A DNA stretch of 64,000 nt from Prado023 sp963736425 (GCA_963736425.1 CAVTOX010000016.1:1-64000); one strand, 5' to 3'; positions 17,578 to 27,853 are shown, counted from the stretch's first letter. Notes: generated by a model not told the origin, from the letters alone. A program made the numbers and translations.

Positions 17578-19821
17578 GACAGGCCCAGCTTGTCGTGCAG
17601 GCGGCGCAGGGGCTTGGGCGCCCACCAGTTCCACTCGCCCAGCAGGGTCATCGTCGCCGGGACGAGGATGATCCGGACCAGGGTGGCGTCGATGAACACC
17701 GCAGTGGCCAGTGCGATCCCGTTCTCCTTGATGGCCAGCAGGTCGCCGAGGGCGAAACCGGCGAACACGATGATGATCAGCAGCGCGGCAGAGGTGATGA
17801 TCCGCCCCGTGCGCTGCAGGCCCAGGCGCACGGAGTCGTCGTTGCCGTAGCCCTGGTCGTGGAACTCCTTGATCCGCGACAGCAGGAACACCTCGTAGTC
17901 CATCGACAGGCCGAACGCGAACGCGAAGATGATCACCGGCAGCGTCGCCTCGATACCCCCTGTGGACGAGAAGCCGAGGATGGACTCGAACCGGCCGTCC
18001 TGGAAGATCAGGACGAGGATGCCGAACGTGGCGCCGAGGCTGAGCAGGTTCATGAGCAGGCGCCTTGATCGGGATCAGCACCGATCCGGTGAGCAGGAAC
18101 AGCAGGATCATGGTCGCCATCACCACGAACAGCAGGGCGATGGGTACGTCGTGGCGCAGCTGCTCGGTGAAGTCCACGAGGATCGCTGCTTGCCCGGTGA
18201 CCCACGTCTGCGGCTCGTCGGGGCGGACGTCGCGGATCTCGTTGACCACGTCAGTGGCCACGTCATCGGCGGTGTACACAGGCAGCTGGGCGATCTCCCC
18301 GGTGATCTCGACCTCGCCGACCCGCTCGACGTCGGGCAGCGCGGCCACGGAGGTGGACAGATCGGTCAGCGCCTCGTCGTCATCCGCGGCGGCCACCACC
18401 GTGATCGTGGGGGCGGCCAGCGCCGGGAAGTCCGTCTGGATCTGCTCGTACACCATGCGGGTGGGGTTGTCCGGGGGCAGGAGCTCGACCCCTGAGCTCA
18501 CCAGGGTCATCCGCCAGGCGGGGATCGACAGGAGGACCAGCAACGCCGTGACACTCAGGAATGCCAACCACGCGTGCCGCTGGACCTTCGTCGCCCAGCG
18601 TGCGAACCACCCGTCGTCGGACGGGGTGTGGTCGAACGCTCCCGCGAACCGCCGGAACCCCGGCATCCGCGACAGCATCCCCGCACCGGCCACGTGCTTG
18701 GTCGACAGCACGAGAAGCGCCGGGACGAAGGTCGTGGCCACGACCACGGCGATCACCACGACGCTCACCGCGCCGGCGCCCACCGACTGGATGATCGTCA
18801 TGTCGATGAACAGCAGCCCGGCCACAGCGATGGCGACGGTCACTCCGCTGAAGATGACCGTCCGCCCTGCCGTGGCCATCGTGATCGCCATGGCGCGCTC
18901 GCGGACCTCGCGCGGCACCTCACGGTGAGCCCCGGGCACGCTGAGGTCGTGCAGGTCATGCATCTGCTCGCGGTAGCGCGACACCATCAGCAGCGAGTAG
19001 TCGATGCACAGTCCCAGGCCCAGGACGGTCACGACGTTCACGACCGTGATGTCCAGGTCGATCACGTAGGTGAACAGCAGCAATGAGATCAGGCCGCCAG
19101 CGATGGACGCGATGGCGCCGGCCAGCGGCACGCCAGCCGCCGCGAAGCCGCCGAAGATCAGGACCATCACCAGCAGGGTCAGGGGCAGGGAGAGGCCCTC
19201 GCCCTTCTTGAGGTCGGCCTCCACCTGGCTGGTGATCGTCTCCACGAGCTGCGTGATGCTGGTCACCGCGACGGTGGAGCCGGGTACGTCCTGTGGGAGC
19301 TGTTCCAGCCGGTCCTCGACCGCCTGCTGGGCCTGCTCCTGCTCGGGCTCGGCCAGGGCGGGGTCGAGGATCACGGTGACCAGCGCGGAGTCGCCGTCGG
19401 TGGAGACGGCCGCAGGCCCGACCGTCGTCGGGTCGATCACCTGCTCCACTCCGGGGATCGCCATCAGATCGGCGTTCACTGTCGCCGCTGAGGCGAGGAA
19501 CTCCTCGGACTTCGGGTCCACGCCCTCCCAGAGCGCCTGGATGCTCGAGCCGGTCGGGTCGTTCTCGGCGATGAGGCCCCGGCCGTCGAGGGCTTCGCCG
19601 GCCACGGTCGGCTCGCCGAGCTCGAGTCGGTCGAACAGGGACTGGCCGCCGACGCCGAGTGCGGCGACGAGGTAGGCGCCCACCGCCAGCAGGACGCTGA
19701 TGAGTGCCACAGCCCTCGCGTGCCGGGCCATCGCCGCACCATGGCGGGCGAGGATCCCGTGGGGCATCGGCTCCTCGACGGTCGCCACATCAGCCGTCAG
19801 GTGATCGTCATGGGCAGTCAC
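17571..19821 (-). CDS. MmpL/RND-type transporter, frameshifted near 18060
   Basis: About 749 residues when the break is repaired. The membrane protein has the two-fold MMPL layout: one N-terminal helix, an extracellular domain (residues about 60-210), five helices with GLCIDYSLLMVSRYREQM, a second membrane block after residue 400 and the second signature FAFGLSMDYEVFLLSR. These families export lipids or drugs using the proton gradient. At 18059-18062 the coding strand reads GCGCCTGCTC where GCGCTGCTC would continue the helix (IPIKALLMNLL). One extra C shifts the frame and truncates the second domain, while the downstream sequence keeps perfect family character. This fits a consensus error or a very recent mutation. 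The start is a GTG at 19821. The substrate cannot be told. Confidence 0.8.
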
Positions 19822-19857
19822 ACCCCCAGTGTCTCAGCGGGCGTTGGGGCGCTGAGG

Positions 19858-21147
19858 TCAGGGTGCGGGGAGTGGGTCGGTCGCGGGGGAGCCTGGCGGG
19901 AGGGTGAGCGCCAGGGTGAGCTCCAGGGTCACCCTCGGGTCGTCGAGGGAGTCGCCGAACAGCTCGCGGACCTGGCCCATCCGGTAGCGCACGGTCTGCG
20001 GGTGGACGAACAGGGTGGCGGCGACGTCGTCGCGCCGACCGCGGTGCAGCAGCCAGGCGCGGAGGGTCTCGGTGAGCCGGGCGGCCACAGCTGGGCTCAG
20101 GTCGGCCAGGGGGGCCAGCGCCCGGGCCCGCAGGTCGGCCAGCGCAGCGGGATCCGCGGCGACGAGCAGCTCGGGCAGGACCTCCTCGGTGTCGACGATC
20201 CGAACGGGCGCGCCCGACGCCCCAGCGCTGGCGGCTGACGCGGTCCCGGAAGCCCCCGCCCCGGCGTGCCGTGACCCCGCCAGGCCGAGTCGCCATGCGC
20301 GCAGCGCCCGCTGGTAGGAGCCGACGGCCTGAAGCCACGGCCGGGTCGGTCCGATGACCGCACCCTCGCCACCGAGGCCGCGGGCCAGGCCCGCGTGGAA
20401 CCGGGCGTCCGGGTCGGGCACGAGCAGCACCGACTCGCCGGACTCCAGGCCCGGGATGTCATCCACCGGCTGCAGGGTGCGGGAGTCGATCCGGGCAAGG
20501 ACGTCGGCCACGCGTGCCTCGGGGAGCACGACGGCCATCAGCGCGGCCGGCGGCGTCCATTCCGCCCGTTGGGCGGCCGCCACAAGCGAGTCGGGAGGAG
20601 CTCCGACCAACAGCCCGTGGCCGAGGCGCTCGAGGTGGCGTTGGCGCGCGCGATCGGCCACGGCCAGCTCCTCGGCGTGACCGGCGACGCTCGCTGCGGA
20701 CAGGGCGTCGATGTAGGCGAACACCAGCTCGGCGAAGAGCACCACGTCGTCGGCGGGCAACCCGGCGTCGACCGCGGCGCCAGCCAGCCCGCGCCACGAC
20801 ACCCGCGCGCCCACCCGGTACGCGGCGAGCAGCGCGTCCATGGGTCGTCCGCGACGCGCCTCGCCCTGTCCGAGGGCGAATGCTCCCTGAAGTGCCGGGG
20901 CCAGGGGGGCGCTCGGGTCCTGGTCCGCTGCTGCCAGAGCGAGGAAACCGCTCAGGGCCCCCTCGACGGCCTGCGCGAGGACCGCCTGAGCAGCCTCGTC
21001 GAGGGTCCCGCGGTAGCCGGGGACCTCCTGGACCACCGCGTCGATGGTCTGCTGGGCCACGTCGTGAAGTCGTCCCTGGAGGGCCACCAGCACGGGGCCG
21101 GTCAGGCTCGGACGAGGTTGCTTGGGCAGGGGCCCCCAGTCGGACAT
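19858..21147 (-). CDS. PucR/CdaR-family transcriptional regulator
   Basis: 429 residues from the ATG at 21145-21147, which follows an AAAGGAGA ribosome site; a start 27 bases upstream is less likely. The C-terminal 60 residues (TLFVHPQTVRYRMGQVRELFG, residues about 385-405) are the PucR-type helix-turn-helix, preceded by a GGDEF-like central region (LLVPDPDARFHAGLARGLGG). The N-terminus is helical, as in regulators beside desaturase genes of mycobacteria. It is divergent from the reductase/desaturase pair, and the inverted repeat between them is a natural operator candidate. Regulation of membrane fatty-acid desaturation is inferred from this placement. Confidence 0.85.
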   Translation of the reverse strand: MSDWGPLPKQPRPSLTGPVLVALQGRLHDVAQQTIDAVVQEVPGYRGTLDEAAQAVLAQAVEGALSGFLALAAADQDPSAPLAPALQGAFALGQGEARRGRPMDALLAAYRVGARVSWRGLAGAAVDAGLPADDVVLFAELVFAYIDALSAASVAGHAEELAVADRARQRHLERLGHGLLVGAPPDSLVAAAQRAEWTPPAALMAVVLPEARVADVLARIDSRTLQPVDDIPGLESGESVLLVPDPDARFHAGLARGLGGEGAVIGPTRPWLQAVGSYQRALRAWRLGLAGSRHAGAGASGTASAASAGASGAPVRIVDTEEVLPELLVAADPAALADLRARALAPLADLSPAVAARLTETLRAWLLHRGRRDDVAATLFVHPQTVRYRMGQVRELFGDSLDDPRVTLELTLALTLPPGSPATDPLPAP

Positions 21148-21156
21148 CAGGTCTCC

Positions 21157-21175
21157 TTTGTTCAGAGGGAACAAA
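21157..21175. promoter_or_regulatory. Perfect 7-bp inverted repeat, candidate operator
   Basis: TTTGTTC-AGAGG-GAACAAA is a perfect inverted repeat with five spacer bases, in a short A/T-rich patch between the PucR regulator and the desaturase operon. It touches the regulator ribosome site on one side and the -35 element of the desaturase promoter on the other, a position suited to control in both directions. The binding protein is unknown; the adjacent PucR protein is the obvious candidate. Confidence 0.5.
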
Positions 21176-21203
21176 TTGACTGGGCAATTTCACCGGATAT
21201 GGC
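21176..21203 (+). promoter_or_regulatory. Sigma70-like promoter for the reductase/desaturase operon
   Basis: TTGACT at 21176-21181 and TATGGC at 21198-21203 are spaced by 16 bases and lie 36 bases before the reductase start. The -35 element directly abuts the inverted repeat at 21157-21175. Confidence 0.45.
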
Positions 21204-21239
21204 CACGAGGTTACCCCCAGGACTGGGAAGAATGGAAGC

Positions 21240-22310
21240 ATGGCCCACACGTCCACACCGGTGCGAGACGGCATCCTGCGCGTCCTCGGCGCTGTCACGA
21301 CGCCGCTGGTCCCCGCCGACTACCTCGATGTGATCGACCCTCTGCGCAGCGGCGCCGCGCTGCGCGGGCGGATCCAGGCCATCACGGCGGAGACCGCCGA
21401 TGCCGCCACGGTGCTCATCCGGCCTGGGCGCGGCTGGCAGGGCCATCTGCCCGGCCAGTACATCCGGATCGGCATCGACGTCGATGGCGTCCGGCTCTGG
21501 CGCGCCTACTCGCTGACCTCCGGTCCACGCCGCGACGGCCTGATCGCGGTCACCGTCAAGGCGATCCCAGGTGGGAGGGTCAGCAACCACATCGTTCGCC
21601 GGGCCCGACCCGGGACGGTCATCCAGCTCGACCAGGCCACCGGCGACTTCCACCTGCCGGCCAGGGCGCCTCGGCAGGTCCTGTTCATGACGGCTGGCAG
21701 TGGAGTCACCCCCGTGATGGGGATGCTGCGCCACCGGTTGCCCGAACTGGCGGACGTCGTCGTGCTGCACAGCGCCCCCACGTCGGCCAACGTGATCTTC
21801 GGTGCTGAGCTCCGGGACATGGCCTCGGCCGGCCGGATCCGGCTCATCGAGCGGCACACGGACACCGACGGCCTGCTGGACCCCGCGGAGCTCGACTCGT
21901 TCGTGCCCGATTGGGCCGACCGGGAGACCTGGGCCTGTGGGCCGACCGGCCTCCTCGATGCCCTCGAGGAGCGCTGGGACGGCGCCGGGGTGTCCGACCG
22001 GCTGCACACCGAGCGGTTCCGCCCGCACATCGTGGTGACCGGCGAGGGCGGCGCGGTGTCGTTCGCGAGGTCCGGCACGGTCGTCGAGGCCGACGGCGCG
22101 ACCCCCCTGCTGGACGCCGGCGAGGCTGCCGGCGTGCTGATGCCCTCGGGCTGCCGGATGGGCATCTGCATGGGCTGCGTCGTCCCGCTGGAGTCCGGTG
22201 CAGTCCGCGACCTGCGCTCCGGTGCCCTGACCACGGCCGTCCCCGGTGACGGCGTGAAGATCCAGACCTGCATCAGCGCGGCCGCCGGGCCGTGCTCCAT
22301 CGACCTCTGA
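21240..22310 (+). CDS. Ferredoxin reductase with C-terminal 2Fe-2S domain, desaturase electron donor
   Basis: 356 residues. The FAD-binding domain shows RAYSLTS near residue 88, the NAD(P) domain shows FMTAGSGVTPVMGM near residue 150, and the last 90 residues form a plant-type ferredoxin with CRMGICMGC near residue 305 and a fourth Cys in IQTC. This order (FAD, NAD, 2Fe-2S) matches M. tuberculosis Rv3230c, which supplies electrons to the stearoyl-CoA desaturase DesA3. The next gene, 21 bases downstream, is that type of desaturase, so the two very likely work together on NADPH-driven double-bond formation. Confidence 0.9.
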   Translation: MAHTSTPVRDGILRVLGAVTTPLVPADYLDVIDPLRSGAALRGRIQAITAETADAATVLIRPGRGWQGHLPGQYIRIGIDVDGVRLWRAYSLTSGPRRDGLIAVTVKAIPGGRVSNHIVRRARPGTVIQLDQATGDFHLPARAPRQVLFMTAGSGVTPVMGMLRHRLPELADVVVLHSAPTSANVIFGAELRDMASAGRIRLIERHTDTDGLLDPAELDSFVPDWADRETWACGPTGLLDALEERWDGAGVSDRLHTERFRPHIVVTGEGGAVSFARSGTVVEADGATPLLDAGEAAGVLMPSGCRMGICMGCVVPLESGAVRDLRSGALTTAVPGDGVKIQTCISAAAGPCSIDL

Positions 22311-22331
22311 CCCACAACGGAAGCTGAGACT

Positions 22332-23528
22332 ATGACCGTCATCCAGAAGCGCACCGACAACCCGGTCGCGCACCTGACAGACGAGGACATCGAGGCCATC
22401 GGTCGCGAGCTCGACGCCCTCCGCGAGGAGATCTTCGCGACCCTCGACGAGGAGGATGCGGCCTACATCCGCCGCGTCATCAAGGCCCAGCGCGTGCTCG
22501 AGATGGGCTCACGCGGCGTGCTGCTGTTCGCCTGGTTCCCGCCGGCGTGGATCGCTGGGACCGTCGGGCTCTCGGTGGCCAAGATCCTGGAGAACATGGA
22601 GATCGGGCACAACATCCTCCACGGGCAGTGGGACTGGATGCGCGACCCGGCCATCCACTCCACCACCTGGGAGTGGGACAACGCCGCACCGGCGGACATG
22701 TGGAAGCACTCGCACAACGAGATCCACCACCGCTACACCAACGTCGTCGGGCGCGACAACGACCTCGGCTACGGGATCATGCGCGTCGACGAGGACCAGC
22801 GCTGGACGAAGTTCACGCTCGGCCAGCCGCTCTACAACTTCGTCAACATGTGCTTCTTCGAGTACGGCATCGCCGCCTACGACCTGGAGCTCGGGGCGTA
22901 CTACAAGGGCAAGAAGAAGGTCGACGAGGCCTTCAAGCGCGATGGTCGCAAGGTGCTGGCCAAGATCGGCCGCCAGGTCCGCAAGGACTACCTGATCAAC
23001 CCGGCGCTGGCCGCGCTGGTCAACCCGTTCGCGGCGATCCCGGCCTTCGCCGCCACGTTCACGGCCAACCTCGTGGCCAACCTCGCGCGCAACGTGTGGA
23101 CGCACTCGGTGATCATGTGCGGGCACTTCCCCGAGGGTGTGGCCACCTTCTCCAAGACCTCGATCGAGGGCGAGACCCGCGGCGAGTGGTACGTCCGCCA
23201 GATGGTCGGCTCGGCCAACATCTCCGGCAGCCCTGCGATGCACATGATGACCGGCAACCTGTCGTTCCAGATCGAGCACCACCTGTACCCCGACATGCCC
23301 AGCCGCAGGTACAAGGACATCGCCCCGCGGATCCGGGACCTCTTCGAGCGCCACGACTTGCCCTACGTCACCGGCTCGCTGCCCAAGCAGGTTGCCTCCG
23401 CGTGGCACAAGGTGTTCCGGCTGGCCCTGCCCAACAACGCGTTCGGCCGGTTCAACCGGGCGCCCGCGTGGGTGAAGGAGTCCCCGGCCCCGGCCGAGGT
23501 CGAAGACGCGGATTCCTTGGCAGCCTGA
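22332..23528 (+). CDS. Membrane acyl-CoA (delta-9 type) fatty-acid desaturase, DesA3-like
   Basis: 398 residues. The three histidine boxes of membrane di-iron desaturases are visible: HNILHGQ near residue 94, HNEIHHRYTN near 132, and QIEHHLYPDMPSRRY near 315. Hydrophobic spans flank residues 60-90 and 220-265. The protein inserts a double bond into a long acyl chain using oxygen and electrons from the preceding reductase. The N-terminal 40 residues are charged and cytoplasmic. The start has a GGAAGCTGAG region upstream. Substrate and position specificity are inferred from the similarity to DesA3 and the partner gene. Confidence 0.9.
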   Translation: MTVIQKRTDNPVAHLTDEDIEAIGRELDALREEIFATLDEEDAAYIRRVIKAQRVLEMGSRGVLLFAWFPPAWIAGTVGLSVAKILENMEIGHNILHGQWDWMRDPAIHSTTWEWDNAAPADMWKHSHNEIHHRYTNVVGRDNDLGYGIMRVDEDQRWTKFTLGQPLYNFVNMCFFEYGIAAYDLELGAYYKGKKKVDEAFKRDGRKVLAKIGRQVRKDYLINPALAALVNPFAAIPAFAATFTANLVANLARNVWTHSVIMCGHFPEGVATFSKTSIEGETRGEWYVRQMVGSANISGSPAMHMMTGNLSFQIEHHLYPDMPSRRYKDIAPRIRDLFERHDLPYVTGSLPKQVASAWHKVFRLALPNNAFGRFNRAPAWVKESPAPAEVEDADSLAA

Positions 23529-23604
23529 GGTCCACCTGCCGGTGTGACCCGCCGCACGTCGGGCCGGCCCACATGGTGGTGGCTGCCGGTGACAGGCTTG
23601 GTTC

Positions 23605-24606
23605 ATGAGTTCTGCTGTGGGTCCCAGAGCGTTCCTGCCTGAGGCGGGGATCGTCGAGGTGGTTGGACTGACCAAGCGGTTCGGGCCGGTTCATGCGGTC
23701 ACTGACCTGAGCTTCACGGTCGCGCCCGGTCGCGTGACTGGCTTCCTCGGGCCGAACGGCGCGGGCAAGACCACGACCCTGCGGATGCTGCTGGGTCTGG
23801 CCACACCGAACTCCGGGACGGCGACGATCGGCGGCCGCACCTACTCCCAGCGCACGCAGCCCGCGCGTGTTGTCGGAGCCGCCCTGGAGGCCTCGTCGTT
23901 CCACCCGGGGCGGACGGCACGTGACCACCTCCGTGTGTACGCCCCGCAGCTCGGCGTGGGGGATGCGCGCTGCGACGAGGTCCTGGGCATCGTCGGGATG
24001 ACGGATGCGGCTGACCGGCGCACGGGTGGGTTCTCGATGGGCATGCGACAGCGACTGGCGCTGGCCACGACGCTGCTCGGCGACCCGCAGGTGCTCCTCC
24101 TCGACGAGCCGGCGAACGGCCTCGACCCGGAGGGGATCGCCTGGCTGCGGCAGTTCCTGCGCTACCTCGCCGCCCAGGGCCGCACGGTGCTGGTCTCCAG
24201 CCACGTCCTCTCGGAGGTGGAGCAGACAGTCGATGACGTCGTGATCATCGCCCGCGGTCGGCTCGTGCACGCCTCGTCGCTGGCCCAGCTCGAGGCGATG
24301 GCGCGGCCCGCGGTCCGGATCAGCTCACCGGATGCGGCGGGCCTTGCGGCCCTGGTCGCCGAGCAGGGCTGGGGGCCGAGCACGCGCTTCGACAGCCCGA
24401 GCACCGCGGTCGTGTTCGACCGGCACTGCCCCGAGGTGGGCGACGCGGCGTATGCCCGCAGGCTGCCGCTGCACGAGCTCGCGCCCGCAGGCACGAGCCT
24501 CGAGGCCCTGTTCCTGCAGCTCACCGCCGATCCCACCGACCCGGGCGCTGCGCCGCCGGGTTCCCTGACGGGACCCGCGGGCACGACACCGGGGGTGGCC
24601 CGATGA
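23605..24606 (+). CDS. ABC transporter ATP-binding protein
   Basis: 333 residues. Walker A is GPNGAGKTT near residue 49, the signature is FSMGMRQRLALA near 144, and Walker B with the catalytic Glu is VLLLDEPANGLDPEG near 163. The H-loop His is in LVSSHVL. The layout is that of the DrrA/CcmA-like ATPases of ABC-2 exporters, with a C-terminal extension of about 110 residues. It overlaps the permease gene by four bases (ATGA), so the two form one exporter. The first 15 residues look non-conserved and the true start may be slightly downstream. Substrate unknown. Confidence 0.9.
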   Translation: MSSAVGPRAFLPEAGIVEVVGLTKRFGPVHAVTDLSFTVAPGRVTGFLGPNGAGKTTTLRMLLGLATPNSGTATIGGRTYSQRTQPARVVGAALEASSFHPGRTARDHLRVYAPQLGVGDARCDEVLGIVGMTDAADRRTGGFSMGMRQRLALATTLLGDPQVLLLDEPANGLDPEGIAWLRQFLRYLAAQGRTVLVSSHVLSEVEQTVDDVVIIARGRLVHASSLAQLEAMARPAVRISSPDAAGLAALVAEQGWGPSTRFDSPSTAVVFDRHCPEVGDAAYARRLPLHELAPAGTSLEALFLQLTADPTDPGAAPPGSLTGPAGTTPGVAR

Positions 24607-25436
24607 TCGCGGCCCTGCGCACGGAGCTGCGCAAGGTCTCCAGCACCCGGACCTGGTGGCTCACCGCACTGGCCATGTTCGGATACATGGTTGTGATGGG
24701 CGTGATCATGGCGTTCTCGCTGGTCATGGGGATGCGCGAGGCGCAGAAGGCTGGGGGCGCTCCGGCGGGCGGCAGCGGCTTCGGGAACGCCGTGCTCGAC
24801 GAGATGGCGATCGCCACGTCCGTCTACACGTTGGCGGTGGCGCTGGGCTACATCTTCCCGGCCATCCTCGGTGCCCTCAGCGTGACCGGGGAGTTCCGCC
24901 ACCGAACCATCACCCCGACCCTCCTGGCCGAGCCTCGTCGCAGCCTGGTCCTGGGGTCCAAGCTGGTGGCGATCCTGCCGTTCGCGCTGGTTGTCGCGAT
25001 CGCCGGCGTCGCCGGCACGGTCATCGGCGGGGCAGGGACCCTGGCGATCATGGGGGAGCCGACGCTGCTCGGCGACCGCACCGTGCAGCGCACGATCGTC
25101 CTGTCCGTGGTGGCCCTGACGCTCTGGGCCCTGGTGGGCGTCGGCTTCGGCTCCGTGCTCACCAACCAGGTGGCGGCGATCGTCGTCCTGCTCGCGTTCA
25201 CGCAGTTCGTCGAGCCCCTGCTGCGCCTGCTCCTGGCCCAGTTCGACGCAACTGAGGCCATCAGCAAGTTCCTGCCCGGCGCGGCGGGGGAGGCGATCGC
25301 CGGGTCCAGCCTGTACGTGAGCTCCGGGCTGGCCGTGCTGCTGAACTCCTGGCAGGGCGCACTGACGTTGGCGGGCTACGCAGTCATCCTGGTCCTCATC
25401 GGGCGGTTCACGACGTTCCGTCGAGACATCGGCTAG
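24603..25436 (+). CDS. ABC-2 type permease
   Basis: 277 residues with about six hydrophobic spans, the first at residues 17-40 and the last at 250-270. LSVTGEFRHRTITPTLLAEP near residue 90 is the coupling region commonly seen in ABC-2 permeases (G-E-F-R-x-x-T-I-x-x). It overlaps the ATP-binding gene in an ATGA arrangement and completes that exporter. Substrate unknown; the GH31 gene 20 bases downstream may be co-transcribed but gives no clear hint. Confidence 0.88.
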   Translation: MIAALRTELRKVSSTRTWWLTALAMFGYMVVMGVIMAFSLVMGMREAQKAGGAPAGGSGFGNAVLDEMAIATSVYTLAVALGYIFPAILGALSVTGEFRHRTITPTLLAEPRRSLVLGSKLVAILPFALVVAIAGVAGTVIGGAGTLAIMGEPTLLGDRTVQRTIVLSVVALTLWALVGVGFGSVLTNQVAAIVVLLAFTQFVEPLLRLLLAQFDATEAISKFLPGAAGEAIAGSSLYVSSGLAVLLNSWQGALTLAGYAVILVLIGRFTTFRRDIG

Positions 25437-25456
25437 ATCCGCAAAGGGGCGAGACC

Positions 25457-27769
25457 ATGGACGGACTCAGGGGCATCGCCCACGGCGCGGCACTGATCGG
25501 GCTCCCCAACGCCCTGCGGGCTGTCGGGAACGCCCTGGCTCGCGACCGCGCCGATAGGGCCCTCGAACCACGGCCGACCACCCCGCACCGGACGCCGGGG
25601 GAGCTTCGTGGCGCCTCGATCGAGGCAGGTGAGGTGCGGATCCGGTTCTCCACCACGTTCGTCGACCTGCGGTTCCCGCGGCACGGCCAGGTGTCGGTCG
25701 GCTGGCAAGGTGCGCTGGAGGTGCCGTCGTACGCCGTGGTGGCGGATGCCGGGGTCTCGGCCGGCGGACCTGCCGGTGCCTCGCCGCAGCTCGAACGGGC
25801 CGGGGACGGCTGGATCGTCCGGGGCCCGGGGATCGCCGTCCACGTTTCGCATGACGGGTCCATGACCTACCTCGACGACGAGGGCCGGACGCGCCGCCGC
25901 GACGAGGCGCCCAGCTGGGACGGCGTCGGCTGGACCCTCCGCACGGAGCTGCCCGACGGTGCGACTCTGCACGGGCTCGGCGGCAGGACGGTCTGGGACC
26001 TGCGCGGGGCCACCTACCGCTGCTGGAACACCGACCCCGGCGGCGCCTGGCTGCCCGGGGAGGACCCGTTGTACGTCACCTCGCCGGTGTACGCGGTGCT
26101 CGACGACCATGGCGCCGCCCACTGCTTCGTGGACAACGCCTGCGACGCCACCTTCGACGCGACCGGTGGCCAGCTGGTGGCGCATTTCGATGCCGGCCCC
26201 TTGCGGCTGCACGTCTCGATCGGCTCGCTGCCTGCGGTCCTCGACGCCTACACGGCGCTCACCGGGCGCCCCACGGCGGCACCGCGCTGGGCGCTCGGGC
26301 ACCATCAGGCGCGCTGGGGCTACGGGTCGACTGAGGCCGTGCGGGCCGTCTGGCAGGGCTTCGCCGAGAACGACCTGCCGCTGTCGGCGATGCACCTCGA
26401 CATCGACCACATGGACGGCTTTCGCAACTTCACGTTCGGCACTGAGCACTGGGCGGGGATCGGCGACCTCATCGAGGAGATGGCCGCCGAGGGGGTCCGC
26501 ACGGTGGTCATCGTGGACGCGGGCATCGCCAGGGACGACGAGTACCCGCTCTACCGCGAGGGCGTCGAACGTGGGCTGTTCTGCGCCAACGCGGACGGCT
26601 CGACGTTCGCGGGGGTGGTCTGGCCCGGGCCGACGGTCTTCCCGGACTTCACCTCGGCCCAGGTGCGTCGGTGGTGGGGCGAGCAGTTCGCGTTCTACGC
26701 CGACCTCGGGGTCGCGGGCTACTGGCATGACATGAACGAGCCGTCGAACTTCGTGGCATGGGGCGATCCGACCTTCCCGTTGAGCACCCGGCACGAGCTG
26801 GACGGACGCCCCTCGGACCACCGCGACGCGCACAACATCTACGGGCTGCAGATGTGCCGGGCGTCCTACGACGGGTTGCGCGAGGTCCGCCCCGACGAGC
26901 GGCCGTTCCTGTTCTCGCGCTCGGGCTGGGCAGGGATGCAGCGCTACGGCGGGCACTGGAGCGGGGACATCGAGGCCTCATGGCCGTCGCTTCGAGCCAC
27001 CCTGCACCAGGCCTTCGGCTACGGGGTCAGCGGCGTGGGCTACTACGGCTCGGACATCGGCGGCTTCACCGGCAGGCCCTCACCGGAGCTGTTCACCCGG
27101 TGGTTCCAGCTCGCGTCGTTCCTGCCGTTCTTCCGCACCCACTGCGCGTTGAACGTACCCCGGCGCGAGCCCTGGGAGTGGGGCCCTGAGGTGATGGACC
27201 GGCTGCGCGGCGCGTTGCAGCGGCGCTACCGGCTGCTGCCGTTCTGGTACACCCTCGCGCTGGATTCGACGCGCACCGGGGCTCCGTTCGTCCGGCCCCT
27301 GGCGTGGTCGGATCCGGCGTTTCGCGGGGCCGACGACGTGTTCCTGCTCGGCGAGGACGTCCTGGTGGCTCCAGTCCTCGAGGAGGGTGCCACCAGGCGG
27401 GGGTCCAGCCTGCCCGAGGGCGTGTGGTTCCACGGCGACACCGGTGAGCGGGTCGAGGGGTTGATCGACGTCCCGGTCGGCCCGGGTGACATCCCCTGGT
27501 TCGTGCGGGCCGGCGCGGTGATCCCCACCGAGGAGGACGGCCGGCTCGCGCTCCTCGTGGCGCCGCCCGAGGGGGATCGGCCATCCGTCGGCGGACGGCT
27601 GCTCACGGACTCCGGGGACGGCTGGGACGCCCCCCACGAGGAGCGCTATACCAGTGGGCTGATCGACGGAGAGGTCGTGGTCACGCGGGAGGTGATCACG
27701 CAGGGCGCGTTCGGATTCCGCGCAGTCGAGGTCCGTTCGATCGACGGCCGGCCCGCGCGCCTGGCGTGA
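25457..27769 (+). CDS. Glycoside hydrolase family 31 (alpha-glucosidase-like)
   Basis: 770 residues, usual for GH31. After an N-terminal beta domain (residues about 60-270), the catalytic barrel begins with RWALGHHQARWGYGS. GYWHDMNEPSNF near residue 422 contains the nucleophile Asp, and GGHWSGDIEASW near 500 holds the general acid Asp. YYGSDIGGFTG and FFRTHCALN are also family motifs. The enzyme hydrolyses alpha-linked glucose oligosaccharides; linkage preference cannot be read from sequence. No signal peptide, so it should act in the cytoplasm. A good ribosome site (AAGGGG) precedes the ATG. Confidence 0.9.
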   Translation: MDGLRGIAHGAALIGLPNALRAVGNALARDRADRALEPRPTTPHRTPGELRGASIEAGEVRIRFSTTFVDLRFPRHGQVSVGWQGALEVPSYAVVADAGVSAGGPAGASPQLERAGDGWIVRGPGIAVHVSHDGSMTYLDDEGRTRRRDEAPSWDGVGWTLRTELPDGATLHGLGGRTVWDLRGATYRCWNTDPGGAWLPGEDPLYVTSPVYAVLDDHGAAHCFVDNACDATFDATGGQLVAHFDAGPLRLHVSIGSLPAVLDAYTALTGRPTAAPRWALGHHQARWGYGSTEAVRAVWQGFAENDLPLSAMHLDIDHMDGFRNFTFGTEHWAGIGDLIEEMAAEGVRTVVIVDAGIARDDEYPLYREGVERGLFCANADGSTFAGVVWPGPTVFPDFTSAQVRRWWGEQFAFYADLGVAGYWHDMNEPSNFVAWGDPTFPLSTRHELDGRPSDHRDAHNIYGLQMCRASYDGLREVRPDERPFLFSRSGWAGMQRYGGHWSGDIEASWPSLRATLHQAFGYGVSGVGYYGSDIGGFTGRPSPELFTRWFQLASFLPFFRTHCALNVPRREPWEWGPEVMDRLRGALQRRYRLLPFWYTLALDSTRTGAPFVRPLAWSDPAFRGADDVFLLGEDVLVAPVLEEGATRRGSSLPEGVWFHGDTGERVEGLIDVPVGPGDIPWFVRAGAVIPTEEDGRLALLVAPPEGDRPSVGGRLLTDSGDGWDAPHEERYTSGLIDGEVVVTREVITQGAFGFRAVEVRSIDGRPARLA

Positions 27770-27853
27770 CCTTCTGCGACCGAGTGACTCAGTACCCGTG
27801 ACGCCGTCGATGGAGTCCGGCAGACACCAGGCACGCGCGAGTAGCCTGCGGCC

